A stretch of 64,000 nt of DNA. It comes from Aquimarina algiphila. GTDB taxonomy: Bacteria > Bacteroidota > Bacteroidia > Flavobacteriales > Flavobacteriaceae. Location: positions 88,681 through 152,680 of the forward strand of contig NZ_VLNR01000005.1 in assembly GCF_007489275.1 (NCBI RefSeq). Direction: 5' to 3'. Within the stretch, counting starts at the first letter, position 1, and every line of letters starts with the position of its first letter. Shown piece after piece: positions 26,103 to 34,458 of this stretch. Both the position numbers and the translations under genes were made by a program. The notes beneath the pieces are model-generated. The model did not search any database, had not been told where the DNA came from, and was given only the letters and a program-made list of their open reading frames with translations.

Positions 26103-26861
26103 TTATAAATCTAACCACTTTTTGAAATTAGAAGTTCGCTCTCTCGATACAATTACATTATCATCATCCGAAGGCCTTAATTTTAAGAGTAATCTACTGT
26201 TAAAATAACTATGAATTTCAATAACTGCTTTAACAGAAACCATAAACTTTCTATTGATTCTAAAGAATTGTACAGGGTCTAAAATATCTTCTAACTGGTC
26301 GATAGAATATTCTATAGGGTAATGTTGATCTTTATGTGTGTGTAAAAAAATCAATCCTTCATCAGATTTAAAATATGCGATGTCGTCTACACTAAAAGTG
26401 TTAAATTGATTACCGACTTTTACCATAAATCGTTTCTTAAATTCTTTAGAAAACAGGTTTTTAATTCGCTCAAATTTTTCATTTTCTATAGCTGTGCTAT
26501 CATTAGGGAGGTTTTTTCTATATTTTGTGAGTGCGTTTTTAAGATCTTTTTTGTCAATAGGTTTTAAGAGATAGTCTAAACCATTATATTTAAAACCTCT
26601 AATCGCGTATTCGTTATATGCAGTAGTAAATATGACTGGTGGATGATCTTCTAAAGTGTCAAGAATATCAAAACCATAACCATCATTCAATTGAATGTCT
26701 AAAAAAATGAGATCAGGTAAAGGGTTATTGTCAAACCAATGTTTACCGCTCTCTACAGAAGTAATCTGACCTGCAATTTCTATTTCTGGAGCAAGTTCTT
26801 CTATAAGACTAGCAAGACGTCTAGAAGCAATATTTTCATCTTCAATAATTATAGCGGTCAT
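26103..26861 (-). CDS. LytTR family response regulator
   Basis: This 252-residue regulator has a receiver domain (about 1-120) with acidic residues at EDEN, the phospho-acceptor Asp at about 55 in LIFLDIQL, the TTAYNEYAIRGF Thr/Tyr switch and the LLKPIDKKDL lysine. The C-terminal LytTR DNA-binding domain (about 145-252) has FMVKVGNQFNTFSVDDIAYF and FFRINRKFMVSVKAVIEI. It starts 1 base after the stop of the sensor kinase gene, with which it forms a two-component pair. LytTR regulators usually bind pairs of 9-base direct repeats; a candidate site lies upstream of the kinase. The target is probably the divergent TonB receptor, its own operon, or both. Confidence 0.93.
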   Translation of the reverse strand: MTAIIIEDENIASRRLASLIEELAPEIEIAGQITSVESGKHWFDNNPLPDLIFLDIQLNDGYGFDILDTLEDHPPVIFTTAYNEYAIRGFKYNGLDYLLKPIDKKDLKNALTKYRKNLPNDSTAIENEKFERIKNLFSKEFKKRFMVKVGNQFNTFSVDDIAYFKSDEGLIFLHTHKDQHYPIEYSIDQLEDILDPVQFFRINRKFMVSVKAVIEIHSYFNSRLLLKLRPSDDDNVIVSRERTSNFKKWLDL

Positions 26862-26862
26862 A

Positions 26863-27942
26863 TTATGAAATTTTTACAATGGAAACTTCTTTAATGTTTT
26901 TTGATAAAAGAGGAATAGTGACTTTAAAATAGTCATTCTCTGCTGTTACCATAACTTTTTGATTGGTATAAAATGAATATCTCTTTTCTATATTTTTAAG
27001 ACCCAATTTTGTGGATTCTTCTTTTTGCTTTCTTATATGTAAATTGTTTTGGATAATAATATGATTATTATCTGTAGAGATAATGTTAATCTCTAATGGT
27101 TTCTCTTTTGAATAATAATTATGTTTTAGTGCATTCTCCACTAACATTTGTAAGGTTAATGTTGGAATTAGGTATTCATTTTGATCAACAGAAATATGAG
27201 TAGTAATGCTTAATGCTCCTTCATGTCTAACATTCATCATAAATATAAATGAATCCAAGAAACTCAATTCTTTTTTTAGACTCACTAGGTCTTGTTCGCG
27301 GTTATCCAGAATATAACGATAACATTTTGCCAGCCTAGATACAAAGTCAGATGCCAAATCTCTATCTTCATACATGAGAGAGGTTAATGTGTTTAAACTA
27401 TTAAATAAGAAATGAGGACTGATTTGATTTTTTAAAGATTTATATTTAGAAGCCATGGCTTCTTTCTTTAATAGATTCATGGTATTTTCTAATTCTTTTT
27501 TTTGTTTGAGAGCATAATAAAAAAGATTAAAAATAATCGCCGTAAACCCGAGAATAATAGCCCTGAAAAAATCAATTCTAAATCGTAGCCATGGATTGTG
27601 AGCATCAATGTTACAAATGTTTTCGAATTCGAAGATAGCTAGATAATATACCAAGGCAGTAACAAGAACAACGATCGACATATTAACGGCTATAATTTTC
27701 ATTCCGTTATGCATATCCAGGCTGCTCCCTAGTTTGGATTTTGTAGCTCTCTGTATTAACCAATCATTAGTCTCCCAGGCAAGCATGAGAAGAAAAAAAG
27801 CACTACAATAATAAAAAATCCCTGGACCATCAAATGGACTACCATCATCATCATGATCTATAGTAAACTTTACCAAAAAGTAAATCAAGTTTACAATAAG
27901 AAAACGAATGGTAAATTTTTTCATGTAGTTTTTTGAAATCAT
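26863..27942 (-). CDS. LytS-type sensor histidine kinase (His_kinase domain)
   Basis: The 359-residue protein has about four membrane segments in the first 145 residues (for example FLIVNLIYFLVKF, FYYCSAFFLLMLAW, VNMSIVVLVTALVYYLAIF and FRAIILGFTAIIFNLFYYAL), a short coiled coil, then the cytoplasmic His_kinase region. H177 in NQISPHFLFNSLN is the phospho-accepting residue. LVENALKHNYYSKEKP is the N box; a G-box equivalent is KLGLKNIEKRY. An alternative ATG at 27924 would drop six residues and is about equally likely. There is no extracellular ligand domain, so the signal is probably sensed in the membrane. Divergent from the TonB receptor gene across a 251-base gap that holds a direct repeat. 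Confidence 0.92.
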   Translation of the reverse strand: MISKNYMKKFTIRFLIVNLIYFLVKFTIDHDDDGSPFDGPGIFYYCSAFFLLMLAWETNDWLIQRATKSKLGSSLDMHNGMKIIAVNMSIVVLVTALVYYLAIFEFENICNIDAHNPWLRFRIDFFRAIILGFTAIIFNLFYYALKQKKELENTMNLLKKEAMASKYKSLKNQISPHFLFNSLNTLTSLMYEDRDLASDFVSRLAKCYRYILDNREQDLVSLKKELSFLDSFIFMMNVRHEGALSITTHISVDQNEYLIPTLTLQMLVENALKHNYYSKEKPLEINIISTDNNHIIIQNNLHIRKQKEESTKLGLKNIEKRYSFYTNQKVMVTAENDYFKVTIPLLSKNIKEVSIVKIS

Positions 27943-28010
27943 ACAGTATACTGATAATTAGTACTGGTAAAGATACATAAGTAGTTTTTTAGAAATTAAG
28001 TACACGTTCC

Positions 28011-28038
28011 TGAATTGTTGTATTAAATGTTGAATTGT
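28011..28038. promoter_or_regulatory. Direct repeat TGAATTGT-N12-TGAATTGT between kinase and TonB receptor genes
   Basis: Two identical 8-base copies (28011-28018 and 28031-28038) are spaced 20 bases, close to two helical turns. Known LytTR regulators bind paired 9-base direct repeats with 12-13 base spacers, so the layout fits. The position is between the divergent kinase (69 bases from its start) and the receptor gene. Confidence 0.4.
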
Positions 28039-28113
28039 AAGAATTCGACTTTAATTTGAAAATGATACTCCTATTAGCGCTATTAACAATTGGTTCTTGT
28101 TTTTAGACATTTC

Positions 28114-28150
28114 AAACACTAAATCATCAATCAAGTGTTTTTCGTTTTTA
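28114..28150 (+). terminator. Terminator-like hairpin in the leader of the first TonB receptor gene
   Basis: AAACACT (28114-28120) pairs with AGTGTTT (28134-28140) over a 13-base loop, followed by a T-rich stretch (28141-28149). It precedes the receptor ATG by about 45 bases. A leader attenuator is possible; the 7-pair AT-rich stem is weak. Confidence 0.3.
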
Positions 28151-28193
28151 TCTGGGGTAGTAAGATTGCACATTTGATCAAAACTAAAAGATC

Positions 28194-30575
28194 ATGAGAA
28201 AACTTATTTTTGTAGTGTTTGTTTTGTGTTGTATAGTAACCAATGCACAAACTGGAACTATTAAAGGACAAATTACAGATAAACAGTCAGAATCACCTTT
28301 GCCAGGAGCAACAATTGAATTATTGTCAGAGGCAGAACCTATTGGTGTTGTGACGGATTATGATGGATATTTTAGGTTAGAAGACATTCCTGTCGGAAGG
28401 CAAACTATAAGAGTGAGCTTTATTGGTTTTGAAACCATAACAATGCCAAATATAATTGTAACTTCAGGGAAAGATGCAGTAGTAAATGTTTCTTTAATAG
28501 AATCCTTTGCGCAACTGGATGAAGTGATTATTACCAATAAAAATGCCAAAGCCAAAGCAATTAATAAGTTGGCATCTGTCTCTGCCCGACAATTTGGAGT
28601 AGAAGAGGTGACACGTTTTTCTGGTGGTAGAAGTGATGTTGGACGTTTGGCAGCAAATTTTGCTGGAGTTTCTTCACCAGATGATAGTAGAAATGATATT
28701 GTGATCCGTGGTAATTCGCCAACGGGATTATTATGGAGGTTGGAAGGAGTGCCTATTCCAAGTCCAAATCATTTTTCTACAGCAGGTACTACAGGAGGTC
28801 CCGTATCGGCATTAAACCCCAATCTTTTGAAGAATTCAGATTTTATTACTTCTGCATTCCCTTCAGAATACGGAAATGCAATAGGAGGTGTATTTGATCT
28901 TGGATTAAGAAAAGGAAATATGGATGATTATGAGTTTACTGCTCAGGCAAGTGCTTTTACAGGGTTAGAAGCTATGGCAGAAGGGCCTTTGGGGAAAAAT
29001 CGAGGGTCATTCTTGGTTGCAGGAAGATATTCTCTAATTAGCCTTGTTGGAGGAGGAGGAGGAGGTACATCAGCTGTTCCAAATTATAGTGATCTATCTT
29101 TCAATGTAGACTTTGGAAATGGAAAGTTGGGTAATTTTTCTTTATTCGGAATTCTTGGGAATTCGGATATCGAATTTTTAGGAGATGATATTGAAGAAGA
29201 TGATATTTTTGCAGCAGAAGATGAAAATGCATTTGTAGAATCTGGCTTTGGTGTGGTTGGATTGAAACATCAGATTAGTATTAGTGAAAATTCTTTTTTA
29301 AGAACAATCATTTCAGGCTCTTTAAGTACAAATACTTATGAAGAAGATCGATTTATAGAAAAAAATACACCGGAGCAACGAATTATACGATATAAAGAGT
29401 CTGATAATAATGAAACTCGTTTTACATTTTCCACTATGTTTAATTCAAAGCTAAGTAAAAAAAGTACATTAAGAACAGGTGTTTTGATAGGAAATTATGG
29501 AGTAGAATTAGAAGATCGAGATCGTGATAAACAGGAAGATAATGATGGAGATGGAGATCCGGATTTAGTTGTGTTTAGAGATATTGATGAGAATTTAAGT
29601 ATTATAGAACCTTATATACAGGGGCAATTTAGACTCACGGAGAAGCTAACATTAAATGCTGGAATACATGGACAATATAGTACTCTTAATGAGCAATTTG
29701 TTATTGAACCAAGAGCAGGCTTGAATTACAAAATGGGAAACCATCAATTAAGTATTGGGTATGGATTACATCATCAACCTGTGCCTCTGCCTTTGTTGTT
29801 TTTAAATGAGAATGTTAATGGAGAATTACTACAGACCAATAAGGATTTAGACTTTGTTAGAAGTAATCATTATGTGTTAGGGTATGATGTGAAAATTAGT
29901 GATGGCTGGAGGGGTAAAATAGAGGTGTATTATCAAGATATTGATAATGCCGGAGTCGAACCATTTCCATCATCTTATTCTACTCTAACAGAAGGTGCAG
30001 ATTTTAGTTTTGATAATGATAGAGTGTCATTAGTCAATGAGGGTACTGGTTTTAATCAAGGTGTAGAACTGACATTAGAAAAATTCTTTAGTAAAGGATA
30101 CTATGGGTTAGTTACGGCATCTTTCTTTGAAAGTAAATATGAAGGTAGTGATGGTATAGAGAGGAATACACCTTTTAACAATGGTCAAGTAATAAACTTT
30201 TTGGCAGGGAAAGAAGTCAAAGTTGGTAAGGAAAAGAAAAATGCTCTTCTTTTTGATACACGACTTACGTTTTCTGGAGGAAGGTATTTTACTCCGGTTA
30301 ATCTGGAATCTTCACAACAAGCAGGCTTTGAAGTTCTGCAAGAAGATATTGCATTTAGTGAGCAATATGATGATTATTTTAGATGGGATGTAAAGTTTGG
30401 GTATAAGATTAATAGTAAGTCAAAAAAGCAATCCCATCAATTTTATGTGGATTTACAGAATGTTACTAACAAAACAAATGTTTTTGAGCGTAGATATAAT
30501 CGTGTAACTAATCAAATAGATCAAGTAGATCAAACAGGTTTCTTTCCAGATTTTGGATACAAATTTCAATTTTAA
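28194..30575 (+). CDS. TonB-dependent outer-membrane receptor with carboxypeptidase-like N-terminal domain
   Basis: The signal peptide (1-18, ending TNAQ) is followed by a CarboxypepD_reg-like beta domain (about 20-105: GTIKGQITDKQSESPLPGAT, DYDGYFRLEDIPVGRQTIRV, split) typical of Bacteroidetes receptors. A plug domain follows (ISVRQFGVEEVTRFSGGRSDVGR region, then NDIVIRGNSPTGLLWRLEG) and a 22-strand beta-barrel whose last residues FFPDFGYKFQF end in the aromatic outer-membrane signature. It is 793 residues long. Acidic calcium-like loops occur at about 320-340 (DIEEDDIFAAEDE) and 440-465 (DKQEDNDGDGDPD). It is divergent from the LytS/LytTR pair. No SusD or DUF4249 partner follows, unlike the second receptor operon. 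Substrate unknown. Confidence 0.93.
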   Translation: MRKLIFVVFVLCCIVTNAQTGTIKGQITDKQSESPLPGATIELLSEAEPIGVVTDYDGYFRLEDIPVGRQTIRVSFIGFETITMPNIIVTSGKDAVVNVSLIESFAQLDEVIITNKNAKAKAINKLASVSARQFGVEEVTRFSGGRSDVGRLAANFAGVSSPDDSRNDIVIRGNSPTGLLWRLEGVPIPSPNHFSTAGTTGGPVSALNPNLLKNSDFITSAFPSEYGNAIGGVFDLGLRKGNMDDYEFTAQASAFTGLEAMAEGPLGKNRGSFLVAGRYSLISLVGGGGGGTSAVPNYSDLSFNVDFGNGKLGNFSLFGILGNSDIEFLGDDIEEDDIFAAEDENAFVESGFGVVGLKHQISISENSFLRTIISGSLSTNTYEEDRFIEKNTPEQRIIRYKESDNNETRFTFSTMFNSKLSKKSTLRTGVLIGNYGVELEDRDRDKQEDNDGDGDPDLVVFRDIDENLSIIEPYIQGQFRLTEKLTLNAGIHGQYSTLNEQFVIEPRAGLNYKMGNHQLSIGYGLHHQPVPLPLLFLNENVNGELLQTNKDLDFVRSNHYVLGYDVKISDGWRGKIEVYYQDIDNAGVEPFPSSYSTLTEGADFSFDNDRVSLVNEGTGFNQGVELTLEKFFSKGYYGLVTASFFESKYEGSDGIERNTPFNNGQVINFLAGKEVKVGKEKKNALLFDTRLTFSGGRYFTPVNLESSQQAGFEVLQEDIAFSEQYDDYFRWDVKFGYKINSKSKKQSHQFYVDLQNVTNKTNVFERRYNRVTNQIDQVDQTGFFPDFGYKFQF

Positions 30576-30632
30576 AACATTACAAGCTAAGTTGTTGATT
30601 CTGTGATTATCCTTTTTTTAAGGAGGAGAAAC

Positions 30633-30660
30633 AGCCTGTCTTTGTTTAGACAGGCTTTCT
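30633..30660 (+). terminator. Terminator after the first TonB receptor gene
   Basis: AGCCTGTCT (30633-30641) pairs perfectly with AGACAGGCT (30648-30656) over a 6-base loop, followed by TTCTTTT. It ends transcription 58 bases past the receptor stop. Bases 30661-30885 contain nothing I can support beyond AT-rich sequence. Confidence 0.88.
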
Positions 30661-30885
30661 TTTAATATCATATTACTTAATTTTTTCTTTCGATAAATAA
30701 ACCCAAATTCATTTTTGTAATTAATAAAATTTCTTATTTGTTGATCACATATTGATGTTTAAAAATGAAGTAGTTAAATTTTATAAAGAAACAATTTATC
30801 TAAAACTGTAATGAAATCATAGTTTTAGACTTGATTATTGTTGGATTTGTAAAGATACTTAATCAACCTTCAAAAGCATAATTTC

Positions 30886-31335
30886 ATGAAAAGTGAATTA
30901 AATAAAATAGAACACTATCTCGTTCATCGAGATAGTTTAAATAAAGAAGTTTCTAAAGTGGCAGTTGCCTGGCATTTGGATCATAGTCTTAAAGTGATCA
31001 ATAAAATTTATGACTCTTTAAAAGATTCTAATCCAGATATGTATAAAAATAAATTTAGTACCGCTCGTACATTATCTTTTACGTTTGGATATATACCAAG
31101 AGGAAAAGCAGCCGCGCCACTATCTGTTCAACCTCCAGATACCATAATGACTGCTGATATTGTTTCGCAGTTAGTAGAAGCCAGGGAGAAAGTAAGAAAA
31201 ATAGAATCGTTAGATGATCAGTCCAATTTTAAGCACCCGGTTTTTGGACAGTTAAATAAAAAACAAACTAAACGATTTTTGGAAATACATACTAAACATC
31301 ATTTAAAGATTGTGAAAAGTATTTTAAAAGAATGA
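30886..31335 (+). CDS. DUF1569/DinB-like small protein
   Basis: A cytoplasmic 149-residue all-alpha protein with a DinB-like four-helix pattern. Histidines at AWHLDHSL (about 28-35), the HPVFGQLNKKQTKRF segment (about 118-132) and the IHTKHHLKIV end (about 135-144) are in the positions of the metal-binding His residues of DUF1569/DinB proteins. The central region TLSFTFGYIPRGKAAAPLSV, with APLSVQPPD following, is also family-like. Members often act as thiol or metal-dependent transferases, but most are uncharacterised. It stands alone on the + strand, 310 bases after the receptor gene; there is no visible partner. The start at ATG 30886 is the only reasonable one. Confidence 0.7.
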   Translation: MKSELNKIEHYLVHRDSLNKEVSKVAVAWHLDHSLKVINKIYDSLKDSNPDMYKNKFSTARTLSFTFGYIPRGKAAAPLSVQPPDTIMTADIVSQLVEAREKVRKIESLDDQSNFKHPVFGQLNKKQTKRFLEIHTKHHLKIVKSILKE

Positions 31336-31470
31336 TTGTTATATGTTTTATGGTTAGAGTAAACGTTTTGTATGAAGTACATTGCGTAAATTCAGAATTA
31401 AGTTAATTTAAAAGAAAAGTATTTTTACCAAATCAACAAGTGCATTTGTAGAATGTCATGCGTTAGTTTT

Positions 31471-32133
31471 TTATACTACAGGGTCTCTATCCAAATCACT
31501 ATATGGATAATGCCCTTTTTCTTTTAATAATTTAAATAATTCATCACTCCCATTTTGCCTTGCAAAATCCATTTCACTTCTAAATATTTGTAAACAAAGT
31601 AAAAGATGGTGTTCTCGGTCTCCAATTTTAAGTTTTTTACCATCTGGTTCATATAAATCAAAGACCAAACACGTGTTTTCTTCATTTTCCCCATTAGGAA
31701 TTTCAATTGTTTCCTTTGGATTAAGAACAGCTTGAGATGAATACATTCCAATTGATGTCAGAAACCCGCAGACCTTTCGTTCAATTAGGTTAAATGGAGT
31801 TTGGACTTCATCATTAGTGTTATAAACATATTTGGTAAAGGAAACTAATTCGTAAGTACCTAATCGATTCTTTAAAGGACCATTTCCGTCTGGGTTTAAA
31901 AGTTCCATTGTAGCAAATCCAGTTCCTTTAATATGATTTGGGAAATAATACATATCAACAGCTCCACCAATAGAAAAAGGGATAATAGCATGTCCTACTA
32001 GATTATGCATTTTACCAAGAACTTCTTCAAGTCCTTTTGATTTTAATTCATAGTCTTTTTCGTGCTCCTTTTTAGTAAATTCTTTTTCAACAGGTGTTTC
32101 TTTTTTCCCAAATAACCTTTTTAGAAAACTCAT
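31471..32133 (-). CDS. Suppressor of fused (SUFU) domain protein
   Basis: The 220-residue protein has a basic, charged N-terminus (MSFLKRLFGKKETPVEKEF) and a SUFU domain from about residue 30: GGAVDMYYFPNHIKGTGFATMEL, split here, then TYELVSFTKYVYNT, HHLLLCLQIFRSEMDFARQNGSDEL and the conserved LLKEKGHYPYSDLDRDPVV end. In bacteria, SUFU-family proteins occur as immunity proteins to polymorphic toxins and as stand-alone proteins of unknown role. No toxin is adjacent, so immunity is only a possibility. It is a lone gene on the - strand; an 85-base gap with a palindrome separates it from DUF3144. No signal peptide. Confidence 0.85.
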   Translation of the reverse strand: MSFLKRLFGKKETPVEKEFTKKEHEKDYELKSKGLEEVLGKMHNLVGHAIIPFSIGGAVDMYYFPNHIKGTGFATMELLNPDGNGPLKNRLGTYELVSFTKYVYNTNDEVQTPFNLIERKVCGFLTSIGMYSSQAVLNPKETIEIPNGENEENTCLVFDLYEPDGKKLKIGDREHHLLLCLQIFRSEMDFARQNGSDELFKLLKEKGHYPYSDLDRDPVV

Positions 32134-32157
32134 ATTTTTATTATTGTTTTTTTTTGA

Positions 32158-32187
32158 TTACACATAACGTTATAGATATGTGTCGTA
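32158..32187. repeat. Palindromic spacer between SUFU and DUF3144 genes
   Basis: Around 32159-32182 the inverted arms ACACATA and TATGTGT flank a TAACGTTA palindrome. The element lies in the 85-base gap between two lone small genes, and a shorter TAACGCATG motif is found just after the SUFU stop (about 31457). It resembles a recombination-site-like spacer, but no consensus is matched. Confidence 0.3.
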
Positions 32188-32218
32188 GCAGCATAAAATG
32201 TTACCTAACCATCCCTAT

Positions 32219-32497
32219 TTATTTCATATAACGATCAAAATTTTCAATATAATCAGTTAGATTTTCTCTTAGCATTTTTTCATATTCAATTGTGAAATAT
32301 TTGATAGTTTCTTCTTTTGCATTTTTCATTTCTGTCGAACTATTCCAACCGGTTGCACTAATCCAAGCATTAAATCGAGACACTCCATACATCATTGAAG
32401 CACTTACTTCTCCTTTGGTAGCGTTATTTAACTGATCGTTTGATAGATTTATATGTTCATCAGCTCTATCATAGAATTTTTCATCTGTTTTACTCAT
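32219..32497 (-). CDS. DUF3144 family protein
   Basis: The start at the ATG at 32497 gives a 92-residue protein; an upstream in-frame ATG would add nine residues not found in relatives. The sequence EKFYDRADEHINLSNDQLNN, then SASMMYGVSRFNAWISATGW, split here, with the KEETIKYFTIEYEKMLRENLTDYIENFDRY tail, is the whole DUF3144 domain, a small helical unit. Function is unknown. It is a lone - strand gene, preceded by an interrupted small gene and followed by SUFU; all have separate spacers, which resembles a row of gene cassettes more than an operon. Confidence 0.85.
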   Translation of the reverse strand: MSKTDEKFYDRADEHINLSNDQLNNATKGEVSASMMYGVSRFNAWISATGWNSSTEMKNAKEETIKYFTIEYEKMLRENLTDYIENFDRYMK

Positions 32498-32621
32498 TGT
32501 TTTTTCGTTATTAAATTTATACAATACCTCTTATTATGTCTAGTTTATTTGAAGGGCATCAGGTGATAAAAAATCAGAAATTGTTCTTTCTGTCCTTTTT
32601 GGGCTACTTAAATATTTAATA

Positions 32622-32900
32622 TTACATTCTGCTATCTTTCCTTTTTGATATGAATGTATTTACTGTTTGTGGTTTATCGATATATTCTTTTTGTAAAATA
32701 AGAGCTATCGGTTTCTCCGCACCTATTTTATTTTTGGAGAAATCAAAAGCCTCTTCATATGTTGAGAATACATAATAGTAATCACCCCCTTTTTCGATAT
32801 TATCAGCTCCTAATTCAGGATGAAGCCATACACGGTACTAAAAAACTTCATCCCAAACATAGTCACCTCCATTTTTTACTATTGTAGGGTGTTTTTTCAT
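32622..32900 (-). pseudogene. Small conserved-looking protein gene interrupted by an in-frame TAG at codon 21
   Basis: From the ATG at 32900 the frame reads MKKHPTIVKNGGDYVWDEVF, then TAG (32838-32840), then YRVWLHPELGADNIEKGGDY, YYVFSTYEEAFDFSKNKIG, AEKPIALILQKEYIDKPQ and a basic end, stopping at 32622. The downstream part is obviously protein-like: acidic loops, RVWLHPE and FSTYEEAFDFSKN are regular and the frame stays open for 72 codons. The intact form would be 92 residues. Either the gene was recently inactivated by one substitution, or the TAG is a sequencing error or suppressed. The same pattern recurs at 34945-35229. I do not know the family. TAG ends other genes normally here (11504-11506 and 57962-57964), so general recoding is unlikely. 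Confidence 0.75.
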
Positions 32901-32936
32901 TTTTAAAAGACATGTATGTGATTTGTCATAAGTTTT

Positions 32937-33494
32937 TTAATATTCGCTAACTCCTAATGAATATTGATAAAGATCGATTACCCTTTTTTTTGTCAGTTCA
33001 GAAATGTTACCAGCTACTATTACTCTTTGGATACTTCCTCCACCAGAATATTTTTCTTTAGATAACCTAACAATAAGTTTTATTTCGTCATCTCTAAATT
33101 CTATCCATTTTCTCTGGCTTTGTCGCAATATTTTTTTATCCTCTTCATCTAATCTATTCAATAAAATTTTGTAATACTTATTTAGTAATTCATCATATTT
33201 TTTATTTGAATAAATTGCTGAGTCTACCATACTTGCTGTCGAGTAGTCAATTTCTAATCGCCATAGTGTTTTTAATTCTATTTTGGTGGTGTCAAGAGTA
33301 AATTCAATTAATTGATTTTTTTCTAAAAATGAATTTTCGTACTTTCTTTCTAATGTATTTTTTAAGCTTGTTAAACTGTCTTTTATTTTAGTTTTTATTT
33401 TTATTGAATCCTCTTTTGTTATTGATCTTAGATTTTGTGACCAGCAATTATTTAAACATGTGATTAATAAAGTTAATAGTAATACGATTCTCAT
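32937..33494 (-). CDS. LprI-like (DUF1311) secreted protein
   Basis: I start at the ATG at 33494 because it opens the signal segment MRIVLLLTLLITCLNNCWSQ; the TTG five codons upstream is less likely. The mature 160-odd residue protein is helical and charged and ends in the LprI/DUF1311 core LRQSQRKWIEFRDDEIKLIV, typical of lysozyme inhibitor LprI-type proteins (the QR-x-W-x-x-x-R-D motif). DUF1311 proteins in other bacteria inhibit lysozyme or are envelope proteins of unknown role. The signal suggests a periplasmic or surface location, consistent with protection of the wall. Upstream on the - strand there is no operon partner. Confidence 0.75.
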   Translation of the reverse strand: MRIVLLLTLLITCLNNCWSQNLRSITKEDSIKIKTKIKDSLTSLKNTLERKYENSFLEKNQLIEFTLDTTKIELKTLWRLEIDYSTASMVDSAIYSNKKYDELLNKYYKILLNRLDEEDKKILRQSQRKWIEFRDDEIKLIVRLSKEKYSGGGSIQRVIVAGNISELTKKRVIDLYQYSLGVSEY

Positions 33495-33678
33495 TTGAAT
33501 GTTTTTCAATTTGTGCCGATAATGATAAAACCAATTAGGTTTATTTCTTTTATATGTGCTTGTAAATATAATTTTTTCAACAATTAGATGTTTGTATACC
33601 GTTCACTTTCTATTGAATAGTAGTGTACTAAAGACTTTTTCTTACATTTATTGAAATGATAATTGTATTACTTAGAGG

Positions 33679-34392
33679 ATGAAAGCATTAGAAGAGATTA
33701 CTTGTAGAGTGTCAAAAAAAAGAGCTGTCATTATTAGATCCACAGATGCCAATGTTTCTTTGAGTAATGAAGTTTTTGCAATAAATTGGTTTAATACCAA
33801 AAATAGATCACTATACAATTTTTATAATCTTCTAGCTGCAAGAAGTGTATATAAAGTAGGAGCAAGGCCTATTTTTAAAGGAGAAATAACTAAAAAACTT
33901 ATAGGTAATTCTGATCAACATAGAGAAATGTTGTTAATTGTTAAATACCCATCGGTTGCTAGTTTTAAGAGCTTGTTGGATAACTTATATTTTAAGTTAA
34001 TTAGTGTTTTTAGGATTAAAGCAGTGCAGGATTTTAATTTTGGATTTAGTTCTAAAAATGACTTAAGTTTTAATAAAACAAAGGATAAATCAAAAATATA
34101 TATAATCCATCATTATCAAGGTAAAGTTGATCATGTATGGTTACAGGAAATGATTAACCTTGCTTCTAAATACAAAGTGCATCTCTTTTATTCTGGATCA
34201 ATTTCTTCTCGATTGTATGTTAAAGATAAGAAGAAAGAAGACAAAACAATTCCATGTATGTTAGATGGTGTTTTAGTTTGGTACGCCGATACAGAAGAAG
34301 ATATAACCTCTTTTGTTGTTGATAAAACGTATAAAAACCTTCTTACTCAGGTAGCTAACTCTTACGTCGGAATACTAAAAAGATCCCTCTAA
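33679..34392 (+). CDS. DUF1330-like (dimeric alpha+beta barrel) protein, possible tandem domains
   Basis: A 237-residue protein with no signal peptide. The middle, LAARSVYKVGARPIFKGEIT followed by REMLLIVKYPSVASFKSLLD and FRIKAVQDFNFGF, resembles the dimeric alpha+beta barrel of DUF1330/EthD-like proteins (variable lead strand, hydrophobic YPS strand and a helix starting FKSL). The second half (YIIHHYQGKVDHVWLQEMIN, IPCMLDGVLVWYADTEEDIT) may be a second related domain. A Shine-Dalgarno-like AGAGG lies directly before the ATG, unusual here. No catalytic residues are visible, and the family includes both enzymes and non-enzymes. The surrounding genes are lone, so context does not help. Recognition is uncertain. 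Confidence 0.6.
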   Translation: MKALEEITCRVSKKRAVIIRSTDANVSLSNEVFAINWFNTKNRSLYNFYNLLAARSVYKVGARPIFKGEITKKLIGNSDQHREMLLIVKYPSVASFKSLLDNLYFKLISVFRIKAVQDFNFGFSSKNDLSFNKTKDKSKIYIIHHYQGKVDHVWLQEMINLASKYKVHLFYSGSISSRLYVKDKKKEDKTIPCMLDGVLVWYADTEEDITSFVVDKTYKNLLTQVANSYVGILKRSL

Positions 34393-34458
34393 CGCTTAGA
34401 AGAGATATTTCGATGTTAATATGAGTTTTCTAATATAGAATTATACATTATCAAAAAA

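Noticed and set aside
31471..32133. Polymorphic toxin-immunity pair
   Set aside because: The SUFU domain can be an immunity protein, but no toxin gene is adjacent.
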